Below are positions 13,266-13,757 of a DNA stretch of 13,757 nucleotides, piece by piece. The DNA lies in the NCBI GenBank assembly GCA_003557765.1, contig PWNO01000092.1, forward strand, positions 1-13,757, written 5' to 3'. The notes beneath the pieces are model-generated. The model was not told where the DNA came from, did not search any database, and was given only the letters and a program-made list of their open reading frames with translations. A program made the translations under genes and the position numbers. This stretch comes from Bacteroidales bacterium (GTDB lineage Bacteria; Bacteroidota; Bacteroidia; Bacteroidales; UBA7960). Every line of letters starts with the position of its first letter. The stretch's first letter is position 1.

Positions 13266-13757
13266 CTACCGCATGGCAGCTTCAATCTCTTCTACCGTTC
13301 TTGGGGCGTGGGCTGAGAGGTTGATGTTACCATCTTCCGTGACGAGAATGTTATCCTCTATGCGCACCCCGATTCCTTCATATTGCTCGTATATGGGCCT
13401 TACCTGTTCAACGAATGCGTTCAGTTCTTCTTCTGTGGCCAGGTGTCCAAACATTTCGTGGATGCCATCCAGCAGACCAACCATAAAATAGAGGCCGGGT
13501 TCGTTGCTCATCACCATGCCGGGTTGAATTTCACGGCCCCTGATCTCCGGGGTCAGGATATGTTCATTGCGCGCATCGGTGTCAAAGCCATATTCCCCTG
13601 CATCATGCACTTGCAGGCCAATATAGTGGTTTATCCGGTGCTGGATATAAAACCGCTTCTGCCACCAGGAAGTGGTGTCGGGAATCAGTCCCATTTGATG
13701 CAGCTCCGCAACCATGAAATCAGTGGCATGGTGGTGCCCGTCGAGCATCCGGTAACC
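13266..13757 (-). CDS. M24 family metallopeptidase, Xaa-Pro aminopeptidase (aminopeptidase P) type, C-terminal part
   Basis: The frame is open to the window edge, so the N-terminus and the two Asp metal ligands are missing; 163 residues are visible. The remaining pita-bread active site matches aminopeptidase P: His40, His44 and His51 in 'HRINHYIGLQVHD' (spaced as H350/H354/H361 of E. coli PepP), Glu86 in SNEPGLY and Glu134 in VRIED. These bind a dinuclear metal centre that removes an N-terminal residue preceding Pro. Compared with E. coli PepP the two intervals between ligands are about 13 and 25 residues longer (residues ~52-80 and ~92-128). The ATG at 13748-13746 is an internal Met, since the same frame continues upstream. 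The C-terminus 'PRTVEEIEAAMR' is typical of PepP relatives. Confidence 0.92.
   Translation of the reverse strand, partial: GYRMLDGHHHATDFMVAELHQMGLIPDTTSWWQKRFYIQHRINHYIGLQVHDAGEYGFDTDARNEHILTPEIRGREIQPGMVMSNEPGLYFMVGLLDGIHEMFGHLATEEELNAFVEQVRPIYEQYEGIGVRIEDNILVTEDGNINLSAHAPRTVEEIEAAMR

Noticed and set aside
13093..13491. Plus-strand open frame of 132 codons overlapping the end of the M24 gene.
   Set aside because: It is antisense to a well-conserved metallopeptidase and crosses the heptamer repeat; its composition is not protein-like.

Overview
The window looks like a stretch of a Bacteroidota (Bacteroidetes) chromosome with mid-range GC. Several things point there. The proteins are Bacteroidota-like: the S9 peptidase variant, the ECF sigma factor, the two-piece UvrA zinc modules with a Cys-free '[14 protein letters not shown]' segment, and the DUF1573 protein. 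Several genes lack a Shine-Dalgarno sequence. The -7 box TAnnTTTG of the Bacteroidota primary sigma factor occurs upstream of four genes. Almost all of the coding content is core metabolism or housekeeping. No phage, CRISPR, toxin or secretion cassette is visible.

Layout. 1-3227 (+): the 3' part of an S9 dipeptidyl-peptidase-like serine peptidase, then a complete phosphoglucomutase/phosphomannomutase-type enzyme. 3235-7666 (-): a small multi-pass membrane protein, murB, an ECF sigma factor and an AMP-forming acyl ligase, apparently as separate units (murB and the sigma gene each have their own promoter-like box, and a clean terminator separates them). 7667-8096: a divergent intergenic region holding nested hairpins and a gene-like but frame-broken GC-rich segment. 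8097-10916 (+): uvrA. 10917-11254: a 111-bp element with perfect 31-bp terminal inverted repeats and a TTAG duplication (a MITE candidate), then a terminator belonging to the opposite strand. 11255-13757 (-): a class I/II aminotransferase, a secreted DUF1573 protein and the C-terminal part of an M24 aminopeptidase P.

How the genes relate. There is no obvious multi-gene pathway. MurB (cell wall precursor), the sugar-phosphate mutase (hexose-phosphate supply), the acyl ligase (fatty acid activation), UvrA (nucleotide excision repair) and two Pro-directed peptidases at the window edges are individually recognisable housekeeping functions. The ECF sigma gene has no anti-sigma gene beside it.

The least ordinary signals are in the gaps: the MITE-like hairpin immediately after uvrA, a decayed or unrecognised coding-like segment between the acyl ligase and uvrA, and two intergenic arrays of 7- or 8-bp G(C/T)C-plus-A-run units, one of which folds into a 21-bp-arm hairpin. 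I found no convincing new multi-gene system.
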